Shown here: piece after piece, positions 1-8,236 of the stretch
How the letters are laid out: every line of letters begins with the position of its first letter
Numbering within the stretch: the first letter of the stretch is position 1
NCBI GenBank assembly: GCA_963810615.1
Contig: CAWEOA010000007.1
Span: 496,001 to 560,000, forward strand
DNA length: 64,000 nt
From: JARRQJ01 sp963810615
GTDB lineage: Bacteria; Pseudomonadota; Gammaproteobacteria; DRLM01
Reading direction: 5' to 3'
Program-made: the position numbers and the translations under genes
The notes under the pieces: generated by a model
Seen by the model: the letters and a program-made list of their open reading frames with translations, nothing else
Database searches by the model: none
What the model was told of the DNA's origin: nothing

Positions 1-954
1 GCATTTCTCCCCTACGTGGAAGACGGCACGGTTACCCTCATCGGTGCCACCACGGAAAACCCATCCTTCGAGCTCAATAACGCCTTGCTGTCCCGGGCCC
101 GGGTCTACGTGCTGCGCTCTTTGACGGTTGAGGAATTGCATCAGGTGATCGATCGCGCCCTGGATGACAAGGAACGCGGACTGGGGGATCAGGGTTTGGA
201 GATTACGGCAGCGCTGCGCGAACGCATCGCCGCGGCGGCAGATGGTGATGCCCGCCGCGCCCTCAATTACCTGGATATTGCCGCCGGATATGCGGCCGCT
301 CAAGGCGATCACGCCATCAGTGAGACGCTGTTGGCCGAGGTATTGGCGGGCGGAACGCCGCGGCGTTTCGATAAGGGCGGCGAGACCTTCTACGATCAGA
401 TTTCGGCGCTGCACAAATCAGTGCGCGGGTCCGCACCGGACGCCGCGCTGTATTGGTTGGCACGCATGCTGGACGGTGGCTGCGATCCCATCTATATCGC
501 GCGGCGGGTAGTGCGCATGGCCAGCGAAGACATCGGCAACGCCGATCCCCGTGCCCTGGAGCTGGCCCTTAACGCCTGGGATATCCAGGAGCGGCTCGGC
601 AGTCCGGAAGGGGAACTGGCCATCGCCCAAGCGGTGACTTATCTGGCCTGCGCCGCCAAGAGCAACGCCGTGTATACCGCCTTCGCCGCCGCCATACAGG
701 ATGCCCGCACCAGCGGCTCCCTGGAGGTACCGCTGCACTTACGCAACGCCCCGACACGACTGATGAAGGAATTGGGCTACGGCAGGCAATACCGCTACGC
801 CCATGACGAGCCGAACGGCTATGCCGCCGGCGAGCGCTATTTTCCGGAGGAACTCGGTGAGCGGGTGTATTATCATCCTGTACAGCGCGGTCTGGAGATC
901 AAGATCGCCGAGAAGCTGGCCCAATTGAAGGAATTGGATAAGAAAAACAGTTAA
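1..954 (+). CDS. rarA: Replication-associated recombination protein A (RarA/MgsA), 3' part
   Basis: This is the C-terminal 317 residues of an AAA+ ATPase of the clamp-loader/RuvB-like group, open at the left window edge. RarA acts at stalled replication forks with RecA, SSB and the clamp. The reading frame is open from base 1 and begins with the sensor-1 stretch (GATTENPSFELN), followed by the arginine-finger region (LLSRARVY). After that come the helical lid and the tetramerisation domain, where RRFDKGGETFYDQISALHKS and the later GCDPIYIARR are typical of the family. Walker A and B would lie in the missing roughly 125 residues. A rarA-crcB-serS-cysG order is known from Pseudomonas, which supports the call. 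Confidence 0.95.
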   Translation, partial: AFLPYVEDGTVTLIGATTENPSFELNNALLSRARVYVLRSLTVEELHQVIDRALDDKERGLGDQGLEITAALRERIAAAADGDARRALNYLDIAAGYAAAQGDHAISETLLAEVLAGGTPRRFDKGGETFYDQISALHKSVRGSAPDAALYWLARMLDGGCDPIYIARRVVRMASEDIGNADPRALELALNAWDIQERLGSPEGELAIAQAVTYLACAAKSNAVYTAFAAAIQDARTSGSLEVPLHLRNAPTRLMKELGYGRQYRYAHDEPNGYAAGERYFPEELGERVYYHPVQRGLEIKIAEKLAQLKELDKKNS

Positions 955-1091
955 ACGCGAAGCAGGCGGAGAAAAATTAATGTAAGTGGCCGAGGATGCC
1001 GACCAGCAGGAGAGATCGCAGCTGAACTCCCGTCCTGGATTAATTGAAGCTTATCTCCGCGCCCTCCGTGTTAAGTAATGAGGTATCTGCG

Positions 1092-1466
1092 GTGAAACAT
1101 ATTCTGGCTATCGCCCTCGGCGGATCCATCGGTGCGGTGTTGCGTTATCTGGCGTCCACGGGCCTACATCTAGTGATGGGTCGCGCTTTTCCCTACGGCA
1201 CCTTGCTGGTGAATGTGCTGGGATCGTTGATGATGGGGTTTTTATACGTATTGCTGGTGGAGCGCCTGGCCCTGAGCGTGGAATGGCGAGCGGTATTGTT
1301 GATCGGCATGCTGGGCGCTTTTACCACCTTTTCCACCTTTTCCATGGAGACCTTTGCGCTCTTTGAAGACGGCGAGAATATCAAGGCACTGGTGAATATC
1401 ATATTGAGCGTGAGCTTATGTTTGGTTGCGGTGTGGCTGGGTGTGGCGACGGGGAGACGATTATGA
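1092..1466 (+). CDS. crcB: Fluoride ion channel CrcB/Fluc
   Basis: Small inner-membrane fluoride channel that exports F- as a dual-topology dimer. I chose the GTG at 1092 (124 residues, the usual length) rather than the ATG at 1044. The protein then starts with the hydrophobic helix carrying GGSIGAVLRYL, and GAGG lies about 8 bases upstream. Four membrane helices are visible. Family signatures are GTLLVNVLGSLMMGFL, with the conserved pore Asn, and GMLGAFTTFSTFSMET, with the Phe-box and Na+-site loop. The stop overlaps the next start as ATGA, so the DUF190 gene is translationally coupled. I looked upstream for a fluoride riboswitch and did not see one. Confidence 0.93.
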   Translation: MKHILAIALGGSIGAVLRYLASTGLHLVMGRAFPYGTLLVNVLGSLMMGFLYVLLVERLALSVEWRAVLLIGMLGAFTTFSTFSMETFALFEDGENIKALVNIILSVSLCLVAVWLGVATGRRL

Positions 1467-1780
1467 AAACGACGGAAGTCACGGTGGTTCGTATTTATCT
1501 CAGCGAAAAGGAAGGACAGCTGGAAAGCCTGCTGCGCCGCCTGCACGATTGGGAAAAGGTAAGAGGCGTAACCGTGTTTCGCGGCATTTCAGGCTTCGGT
1601 GGATCCGGCGAAATGCATTCGGCGCGTCTAATTGACTTATCGCTGAATCTGCCGGTGGTAGTGGAGTTTTTCGATGCGCCGGACAAGGTGGACAGCATCA
1701 TCGAACATATCCATACCTCCATCAAGCCGGGACATATTATCCATTGGAAGGCTTATATAAACGAAGATGACGAAGAGTGA
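1463..1780 (+). CDS. DUF190 family protein coupled to CrcB
   Basis: A 105-residue soluble protein of the DUF190 family, which has a ferredoxin-like, PII-like fold. The start is the ATG at 1463, four bases before the end of crcB (ATGA overlap), with GGGGAG just upstream; an upstream extension to 1418 lies inside crcB and is rejected. The family core is visible: an N-terminal strand (VTVVRIYLSEKEG), then GVTVFRGISGFGGSGEMHSA, then LPVVVEFFDAPDKVDSI. No biochemical role is established for the family. Its frequent pairing with CrcB and the coupled translation suggest it modulates the channel or the fluoride response, which is inference. Confidence 0.85.
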   Translation: MKTTEVTVVRIYLSEKEGQLESLLRRLHDWEKVRGVTVFRGISGFGGSGEMHSARLIDLSLNLPVVVEFFDAPDKVDSIIEHIHTSIKPGHIIHWKAYINEDDEE

Positions 1781-1794
1781 TGAAAGGGTAGTAC

Positions 1795-3069
1795 ATGCTT
1801 GATCCCAGACTGATCCGCAACCAGTTGGACGAAACCGCCGTGCGGCTCGCCGCGCGCGGGTTTAAATTAGACACGGCGCGCATCGCCGCCTTGGATGCGG
1901 AGCGCAAAGAAGTGCAGGTGCGCACCCAGGCCTTGCAGAATGAGCGCAACACCCGCTCCAAGGCCATCGGTAAGGCCAAGGCCGCGGGCGAGGATATCGC
2001 GCCCTTGATGGCGGAGGTGGCCGATCTCGGCGAACAACTCAAGCAGGGCGAGGCGCGCTTGGAGGTCTTGCAGACGGAACTCAACGATATTCTGCTGGGC
2101 GTGCCCAATATTCCGCATGCCTCGGTGCCGGCGGGCAAGGATGAGAACGACAACCTGGAAGTGCGGCGCTGGGGCGAGCCGCGTTCCTTCAATTTCACGC
2201 CCAGGGACCACGTGGACGTGGGCGAAAGTCTCGGCCTGCTGGATTTCGAGACGGCGGCCAAGATCGCCGGTGCGCGCTTTGCGGTCATGAGCGGGGCATT
2301 GGCGCGCATGCATCGCGCCTTGATTCAATTCATGCTGGATCTGCACACGGGCGAGCACGGCTATACCGAAACTTATGTGCCTTATTTAGTGAACAGTGAC
2401 AGCCTGCTCGGTACCGGGCAGTTGCCCAAGTTCGAAGCCGATTTGTTCAAAATGAACGGCGAACAAAATTACTATCTCATTCCCACCGCCGAGGTGCCGG
2501 TAACCAATATCGTGCGCGATGTGATCGTCGATGCCGATGCCATGCCGCGGCGCTTCGTCGCCCATACCCCGTGTTTCCGCAGCGAGGCCGGTTCCTACGG
2601 AAAGGACACCCGCGGCATGATCCGCCAGCATCAGTTCGAAAAGGTGGAGCTGGTGCAGGTGGTGCGGCCCGAAGATTCCTATGCTGCACTGGAACAGCTC
2701 ACCGGCCACGCCGAGACCGTGCTGCAGCGTCTGGGTCTGCCGTATCGGGTGATGGCCTTGTGCAGCGGCGATATCGGATTTTCCGCCGCCAAGACCTACG
2801 ATCTGGAGGTGTGGCTGCCCGGCCAGCAGAAGTATCGTGAGATTTCCTCGTGCAGCAACTTCGAGGATTTCCAGGCGCGGCGCCTGCAGGCGCGCTGGCG
2901 TAATCCCGCTACCGGCAAGCCGGAACTGGTGCACACCTTGAACGGTTCCGGACTTGCGGTGGGCCGCACCCTGGTGGCGATCATGGAAAATTACCAGGAA
3001 GCGGACGGCCGGGTCCGGGTACCGGAGGTGTTGCATCCCTATATGGGTGGCGCCAGCGTCATCGGTTGA
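1795..3069 (+). CDS. serS: Seryl-tRNA synthetase
   Basis: Class II aminoacyl-tRNA synthetase that charges tRNA-Ser (and tRNA-Sec where present) with serine. The 424-residue length is normal. Residues about 1-110 form the coiled-coil arm that grips the long variable arm of tRNA-Ser. Motif 2 (FRSEAGSYGKDTRGMIRQHQ) and motif 3 (GSGLAVGRTLVAIMENYQE) are intact, and TAEVPVTN marks the serine pocket. The ATG at 1795 has AAGGGTAG a few bases upstream and sits 14 bases after the DUF190 gene, so it is probably in the same transcript. A tRNA-Ser gene lies about 2.4 kb downstream. Confidence 0.98.
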   Translation: MLDPRLIRNQLDETAVRLAARGFKLDTARIAALDAERKEVQVRTQALQNERNTRSKAIGKAKAAGEDIAPLMAEVADLGEQLKQGEARLEVLQTELNDILLGVPNIPHASVPAGKDENDNLEVRRWGEPRSFNFTPRDHVDVGESLGLLDFETAAKIAGARFAVMSGALARMHRALIQFMLDLHTGEHGYTETYVPYLVNSDSLLGTGQLPKFEADLFKMNGEQNYYLIPTAEVPVTNIVRDVIVDADAMPRRFVAHTPCFRSEAGSYGKDTRGMIRQHQFEKVELVQVVRPEDSYAALEQLTGHAETVLQRLGLPYRVMALCSGDIGFSAAKTYDLEVWLPGQQKYREISSCSNFEDFQARRLQARWRNPATGKPELVHTLNGSGLAVGRTLVAIMENYQEADGRVRVPEVLHPYMGGASVIG

Positions 3070-3158
3070 TAAAGAGCACAATCCTCATCAAATCGAGGGT
3101 GGCTCTGTACACGCAAGAGATGACGGCCAATGGTGAATAATTTATTAGCGCTAGAATC

Positions 3159-4544
3159 ATGAAACACCTTCCGCTGTTTTTCGATATCCGACAACGCCTG
3201 TGCCTGGTGGTGGGCGGTGGCGAGGTCGCCGCGCGCAAGGTGGAAGCGCTGCTGCGCGCCGGCGCCAAGGTCAAGGTGGTTTCACCGCAGCTGTGTCCGC
3301 AATTGAGCGCCCATCATGCGGCGGGCGAGATCGAACACGTCGCGCAGTTGTTCGATGCGGCGCAACTCGATGAGTGCGTATTGACGGTGGCGGCAACGGA
3401 TGATGAGAGCATCAACAAGCAGGTCTCGGTCCTGGCCCGGCAGCGTAATATCCCGGTCAACGTGGTGGACCGCCCGGAACTGTGCAGTTTCATTTTTCCA
3501 TCGATCATCGATCGCTCCCCGGTGACGGTGGCGGTATCCACCGCCGGTGCGGCACCGGTGCTGGCGCGTCTGCTGCGCGCGCGCCTGGAAACCCTGATCC
3601 CGGCGAGCTACGGGCACCTGGCCGAATTGGCCGCACGCTTTCGCCCGGCCGTGAAGCAGCGCTTGCCCAAGGCGATTGAACGACGCCGCTTCTGGGAAGA
3701 CACCCTGCAGGGTCCCATTGCCGAGATGGTCTATGCCGGCCGCGATGAGGCGGCGGCTCACGCCCTGCAGGCGGCCTTGGATAAGGCGGATACAGCGGCC
3801 TTGCGCGGAGGCGAGGTCTATCTGGTGGGCGCCGGCCCCGGTGATCCCGACCTGCTCACCTTCCGTGCCCTGCGCCTCATGCAGCAATGCGATGTGGTGT
3901 TATACGATCGCCTGGTACAGCCGGCCATACTCGACCTGGTGCGCCGCGAGGCGGAACGCGTGTACGTGGGCAAGCGCCGCACTTTCCATGCCCTCCGTCA
4001 GGAGGAAATCAATGCCCTGCTGGTAGATCAGGCCAAGGAGGGAAGACGGGTGTTGCGCCTCAAGGGCGGCGATCCCTTCATCTTCGGCCGCGGTGGCGAA
4101 GAGATCGCGACACTGGCGGAGGAGGGCATTCCCTTCCAGATCGTACCGGGGATCTCCGCCGCCAACGGCTGTGCGGCCTACGCGGGTATTCCACTCACGC
4201 ACCGCGACTATGCTCAATCGGTGCTGTTCGTCACCGGCCACCTCAAAGACGGCAGCATGGATCTCAACTGGGAGGCCTTGATCCAGCCGTCACAGACCGT
4301 GGTCGTGTATATGGGGCTTGCCGGCCTGGATATCCTGTGCCGGGAACTGATCGCCCATGGCATGGCGGCGAGCATGCCCGCTGCCCTGGTGGAACAGGGG
4401 ACCACCGCCAATCAGCGGGTGTTGATCGCCACCCTGCAATCCTTGCCCGGCGTGGTGGCCAAGCAGGAAGTGCATGCGCCCACCTTGCTCATCATCGGCG
4501 AGGTAGTGAAGCTGCATGCTACGCTGGAGTGGTTCGGAAACTAA
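3159..4544 (+). CDS. cysG: Siroheme synthase CysG (trifunctional)
   Basis: Converts uroporphyrinogen III to siroheme, the cofactor of sulfite and nitrite reductases. The 461 residues hold both modules. The N-terminal precorrin-2 dehydrogenase/sirohydrochlorin ferrochelatase has a Rossmann motif (LVVGGGEVAARKVEALL, residues about 13-29) and spans about 1-205. The C-terminal SAM-dependent uroporphyrinogen III methyltransferase starts at GEVYLVGAGPGDPDLLT and carries GGDPFIFGRGGEE and VPGISAANGCAAYAGIPLTH. No truncation is seen. It lies 90 bases after serS, the usual Pseudomonas-type neighbour, and ends at a strong terminator shared with the opposing gene. Confidence 0.97.
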   Translation: MKHLPLFFDIRQRLCLVVGGGEVAARKVEALLRAGAKVKVVSPQLCPQLSAHHAAGEIEHVAQLFDAAQLDECVLTVAATDDESINKQVSVLARQRNIPVNVVDRPELCSFIFPSIIDRSPVTVAVSTAGAAPVLARLLRARLETLIPASYGHLAELAARFRPAVKQRLPKAIERRRFWEDTLQGPIAEMVYAGRDEAAAHALQAALDKADTAALRGGEVYLVGAGPGDPDLLTFRALRLMQQCDVVLYDRLVQPAILDLVRREAERVYVGKRRTFHALRQEEINALLVDQAKEGRRVLRLKGGDPFIFGRGGEEIATLAEEGIPFQIVPGISAANGCAAYAGIPLTHRDYAQSVLFVTGHLKDGSMDLNWEALIQPSQTVVVYMGLAGLDILCRELIAHGMAASMPAALVEQGTTANQRVLIATLQSLPGVVAKQEVHAPTLLIIGEVVKLHATLEWFGN

Positions 4545-4578
4545 AAACCCCCGGCCACGAGACGCGGCCGGGGGTTTT
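4544..4578. terminator. Bidirectional rho-independent terminator between cysG and the BI-1 gene
   Basis: A-run, then CCCCCGGCC (4548-4556), a 9-base loop, then GGCCGGGGG (4566-4574) and TTTT. The perfect 9-bp GC stem is flanked by A4 on one side and T4 on the other, so it can terminate transcription in both directions. It sits between two convergent genes, starting at the cysG stop codon. Confidence 0.9.
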
Positions 4579-4589
4579 ATGCGAGAAGC

Positions 4590-5258
4590 TTAATCGTCGC
4601 CGCTAAAGGCGCCGACCAGCTGCAACAGACTCAGGAACAGGTTGTAGATGCTCACATAAAGGCTGACGGTGGCGAGGATATAATTGGTCTCACCGCCGTG
4701 CACCAGCTGACTGGTCTCGAACAGTATCATCCCGCACATCAGCAGAGTGAACATGGCGGACACGCCCAGCGACAAGGCGGGCATGTGGAAGAAGATCGCC
4801 CCCAGCCCCGCCAGGAACGCCACCAGGATACCTGCCATCAGAAAACCGCCCAGGAAGCTGAAATCCTTGCGACTGGTCAGGGCATAGGCCGACAAGCCCA
4901 AAAATATGGCGCCGGTGCCGCCCATGGCGGTCATCACGATATGCGCGCCGTTGGGCAGGTGCAGATAGTGACCGACTATCGGACCCAGGGTCAGTCCCAT
5001 GAATCCGGTTAGCCCGAACACCGAGAGCAGGCCCCAGGCGCTGTCCCGCAGCTTATAGGTGAGGAACAGCAGCCCGAAATAGCCCACCAGGGTGATGAGC
5101 ATGCCGGGATAAGGGAGATTTAAGGCGATGGATGCCCCGGCGGTGGCCGCACTGAATAACAGCGTCATGGCCAGCAGGGTATAGGTGTTCCGGATCAGCT
5201 TGTTCGCCGTGGCGGACGATGGGCGACCGACGGCAACTTGCTGTTGATATGGGTTCAT
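4590..5258 (-). CDS. Bax inhibitor-1/YccA family membrane protein
   Basis: A 222-residue integral membrane protein with about seven hydrophobic helices and a short polar N-terminus. The BI-1/YccA signature is seen in LRDSAWGLLSVFGLTGFMGL and in the C-terminal FETSQLVHGGETNYI followed by ATVSLYVSIYNLFLSLLQL. Bacterial members include YccA, which interacts with FtsH, and the pH-gated calcium-leak channel BsYetJ; which role applies here cannot be told. AGGAGGT lies 9-15 bases before the ATG. The gene is transcribed against its neighbours, converges with cysG and is a single-gene unit. FtsH modulators HflK and HflC are encoded 4.5 kb away, which makes an FtsH link plausible but unproven. Confidence 0.9.
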   Translation of the reverse strand: MNPYQQQVAVGRPSSATANKLIRNTYTLLAMTLLFSAATAGASIALNLPYPGMLITLVGYFGLLFLTYKLRDSAWGLLSVFGLTGFMGLTLGPIVGHYLHLPNGAHIVMTAMGGTGAIFLGLSAYALTSRKDFSFLGGFLMAGILVAFLAGLGAIFFHMPALSLGVSAMFTLLMCGMILFETSQLVHGGETNYILATVSLYVSIYNLFLSLLQLVGAFSGDD

Positions 5259-5426
5259 ATCGGTTCAACCTCCTGTTAGAAATATGCACACCAAACTTGC
5301 GCACAGTCTACGCATAGCAAGCCTAAAAATCCAATTCCGCTGTGCCGTGGCAGATTGTTAGCGTTTGTTTTGACTTGAATCTCTGGATTTAGTTGCACCT
5401 CTTCGGTTATGCTCTTGCTCCGCTTT

Positions 5427-5939
<513 letters not shown>

Positions 5940-6881
5940 GTGGAATTCAAAGACTATTACCAGATCATGGGCGTGGCCCGGGATGCGGCTCAGGACGAGA
6001 TCAAGCGCGCCTATCGCAAACTGGCGCGCAAATATCACCCGGATGTGAGCAAGGAAGCCGATGCCGAGCTGCGCTTCAAGGAAGTGGGCGAGGCCTATGA
6101 GGTACTCAAGGACCCGGAAAAGCGCGCCGCCTATGATCAGCTCGGCGCCGACTGGAAGGCAGGACAGGACTTTCGGCCGCCGCCCGGCTGGAATCAGGGC
6201 TTCGAGTTTCACGGTGGTGGCCACACTGGTGCCGGCAACTTTGGTTTCAGCGACTTCTTTGAATCCTTGTTCGGTCGCGGCGGCTTTGCGCAGGGCGGTC
6301 GTACGGCCTTCCACGCTCGCGGGGAGGACAGCTATGCCAAGGTGCTCATCGACCTCGAAGATAGCTACCACGGGGCGACCCGGACCTTGACCTTGAAGCA
6401 TACCGTGATGGGGGCCGATGGCCGGCCGCATTTAAAGGAGCGTACCTTGAAAGTGCGCATCCCCAAGGGCGTGCATCAGGGGCAGCACATCCGCCTGGCC
6501 GGCCAGGGCGATCCCGGCATGGGCCAGGGCGGGGCTGGCGATTTGTACCTCGAGGTGACGGTGCGGCCGCACCCTATTTACAGGCTGGAAGGCCGGGACG
6601 TATATCTTGATCTCCCCGTCGCCCCCTGGGAGGCGGCGCTGGGCGCCACCGTCAAGACGCCGACCCCTATCGGCGGCGTGGACCTCAAGATCCCCGCGGC
6701 ATCGGCCAATGGCCGCAAGCTGCGCTTAAAGGGGCGCGGCATACCCGGCAATCCCGCCGGAGATCTATACGTGGCGCTCAGTATTACCCTGCCGCCGGCG
6801 GACACCGAGGCGGCCAAGGCGTTCTATCAGGAAATGGCGCGGACGCTGGACTTCAACCCGCGTGCGCAGCTGGGGGTGTGA
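5940..6881 (+). CDS. cbpA: CbpA-type DnaJ-family co-chaperone
   Basis: A 313-residue class II J-domain protein that stimulates DnaK ATPase. The J domain covers residues about 4-70 with the HPD motif (KYHPDVSK). A G/F-rich linker follows (GFEFHGGGHTGAGNFGFSDF), then the two C-terminal beta-barrel substrate-binding domains (KVRIPKGVHQGQHIRLAGQG and LYLEVTVRPHPIYRLEGRDV). The zinc-finger module of true DnaJ is absent, as in CbpA. The start is the GTG at 5940, with GGGAGTCGGAG overlapping just upstream. No CbpM modulator gene follows; the next gene is miaA. Confidence 0.92.
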   Translation: MEFKDYYQIMGVARDAAQDEIKRAYRKLARKYHPDVSKEADAELRFKEVGEAYEVLKDPEKRAAYDQLGADWKAGQDFRPPPGWNQGFEFHGGGHTGAGNFGFSDFFESLFGRGGFAQGGRTAFHARGEDSYAKVLIDLEDSYHGATRTLTLKHTVMGADGRPHLKERTLKVRIPKGVHQGQHIRLAGQGDPGMGQGGAGDLYLEVTVRPHPIYRLEGRDVYLDLPVAPWEAALGATVKTPTPIGGVDLKIPAASANGRKLRLKGRGIPGNPAGDLYVALSITLPPADTEAAKAFYQEMARTLDFNPRAQLGV

Positions 6882-6909
6882 TTGGCCGTGAAGGTCAAGC
6901 GTTCTTAGA

Positions 6910-7854
6910 ATGATGAGCACCTCTTTGCCCGCCATCTTTCTCATGGGGCCTACCGCTTCCGGCAAGACCGACCTGGCGGTGGAGCTGACGCGCCGCTTTC
7001 CCTGCACCATCATCAGCGTCGATTCGGCGATGATCTATCGCGGCATGGATATCGGCACTGCCAAGCCCGGACCGGAAATCCTGCGCGTTGCACCGCATCG
7101 GCTGATCGATATCCTCGACCCGGCCCAGGCCTACTCCGCCGCGCAGTTTTGTGCCGATGCCGCGCGGGAGATGCGCGAGATCATGGCGGCGGGGCGCATC
7201 CCCTTATTAGTGGGCGGCACCATGCTCTATTTCCGTGCTCTGCAGCGCGGGCTTTCGGCTCTTCCTTCTGCCGATGCAGCAGTTCGGGCACGCCTTGAGT
7301 TACAGGGCCGGGAGCGGGGTTGGGCTTATCTCCATCAGCGCCTGTGTGGCGTCGATCCCGTGGCCGCGGCCCGCATCCATCCCAACGATCCTCAGCGTAT
7401 TCAGCGCGCCTTGGAGGTCTACGAGCTGAGCGGGGTGCCGATGACGAATTTGCTGGCGCGGCGCACGGCTGCGCCTTGGCAGGGACCCATAATTAAGATT
7501 GTGGTGGCGCCCGGCGATCGTGCCGTGCTGCGGCAACGCATTGCCAGCCGATTTCACGCCATGTTGGAACAAGGGCTGGTTGCTGAGGTCCAAGCGCTGC
7601 GGAAGAGAGGCGATCTTGACCGGGATCGACCGGCCATGCGTTCAGTGGGGTATCGCCAAGTGTGGGATTACCTCAATGCTGAGCTGGATTACGAGGAGAT
7701 GATCAGCAAGGCGGTCATCGCTACCGGTCAACTCGCCAAACGGCAAATGACCTGGTTACGACAGGAGACAGAGGCGCAGTGGTTTGATGCCTTGGAGGAA
7801 AAGTTGTTTTCGAAGGCAATAACTTATATAAAATCTGTGTCGGTGACTACCTAG
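6910..7854 (+). CDS. miaA: tRNA dimethylallyltransferase MiaA
   Basis: Transfers a dimethylallyl group to N6 of A37 in tRNAs that read UNN codons, the first step to ms2i6A. It has 314 residues. The P-loop GPTASGKT is at residues 13-20. DSAMIYRGMDIGTAKP and the insertion domain follow, then LVGGTMLYFRAL and RSVGYRQVWDYL. Two ATG codons stand in tandem (6910, 6913) and either could be used; the ribosome site is weak. The gene lies directly upstream of hfq, the order conserved across Gammaproteobacteria, and its 3' end appears to hold an hfq promoter. Confidence 0.97.
   Translation: MMSTSLPAIFLMGPTASGKTDLAVELTRRFPCTIISVDSAMIYRGMDIGTAKPGPEILRVAPHRLIDILDPAQAYSAAQFCADAAREMREIMAAGRIPLLVGGTMLYFRALQRGLSALPSADAAVRARLELQGRERGWAYLHQRLCGVDPVAAARIHPNDPQRIQRALEVYELSGVPMTNLLARRTAAPWQGPIIKIVVAPGDRAVLRQRIASRFHAMLEQGLVAEVQALRKRGDLDRDRPAMRSVGYRQVWDYLNAELDYEEMISKAVIATGQLAKRQMTWLRQETEAQWFDALEEKLFSKAITYIKSVSVTT
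7804..7832 (+). promoter_or_regulatory. Predicted sigma-70 promoter for hfq inside the 3' end of miaA
   Basis: TTGTTT (7804-7809), a 17-base spacer and TATAAA (7827-7832). Promoters for hfq within miaA are known in E. coli. Here transcription would start near 7839 and give a leader of about 110 bases holding the hairpin at 7883-7920. Prediction from sequence only. Confidence 0.5.
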
Positions 7855-7882
7855 CCAGGGAATGTGCTAATCTTCTAAACAA

Positions 7883-7920
7883 GCGCCTGTGTCGGCTTCC
7901 TTGAAGGAAGGCGCAGGCGC
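7883..7920 (+). promoter_or_regulatory. Stem-loop in the hfq leader
   Basis: GCGCCTG (7883-7889) pairs with CAGGCGC (7914-7920), and an inner CTTCC/GGAAG stem closes a short loop. No T-run follows, so it is not a classic terminator. It lies 31 bases before the hfq start and could be a processing site, an attenuator, or a self-binding target for Hfq. Confidence 0.45.
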
Positions 7921-7951
7921 CCCAAAATAAGGACACAAGGAGAATAAAATC

Positions 7952-8206
7952 ATGAGCAAAGGGCAATCACTCCAAGACCCTTTTTTAAACGTGCTGCGTA
8001 AAGAAAAGATCCCGGTATCGATTTACCTGGTAAATGGAATTAAGTTGCAAGGGCAAGTGGAGTCATTCGATCAATTTGCCGTATTGTTGAAGAACAGTGT
8101 CAGCCAGATGGTCTATAAACATGCCATTTCAACCGTAGTGCCCGCCAGGGCGGTAAAGCTGTCGCTCGCGGACGATCTGTCGACCGGTCCCGGCAATGAA
8201 GAGTAA
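7952..8206 (+). CDS. hfq: RNA chaperone Hfq
   Basis: Hexameric Sm-like RNA chaperone that pairs small RNAs with mRNAs. It has 84 residues with an almost E. coli-like numbering: Q8, D9, K31, F39, and the Sm2 motif Y55-K56-H57 that forms the proximal U-binding pore. The distal-face Y25 and L32 positions are also present. The C-terminal tail is very short (residues after about 68), unlike the long tail of enteric Hfq. A clear AAGGAG lies 9 bases before the ATG. It sits between miaA and hflX, as is usual. Confidence 0.98.
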   Translation: MSKGQSLQDPFLNVLRKEKIPVSIYLVNGIKLQGQVESFDQFAVLLKNSVSQMVYKHAISTVVPARAVKLSLADDLSTGPGNEE

Positions 8207-8236
8207 GAAAGATCAAGAGGAGTCGACATAAGTAAC

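Noticed and set aside
955..1091. Fluoride riboswitch upstream of crcB
   Set aside because: The conserved pseudoknot and consensus segments of the fluoride riboswitch are not visible.
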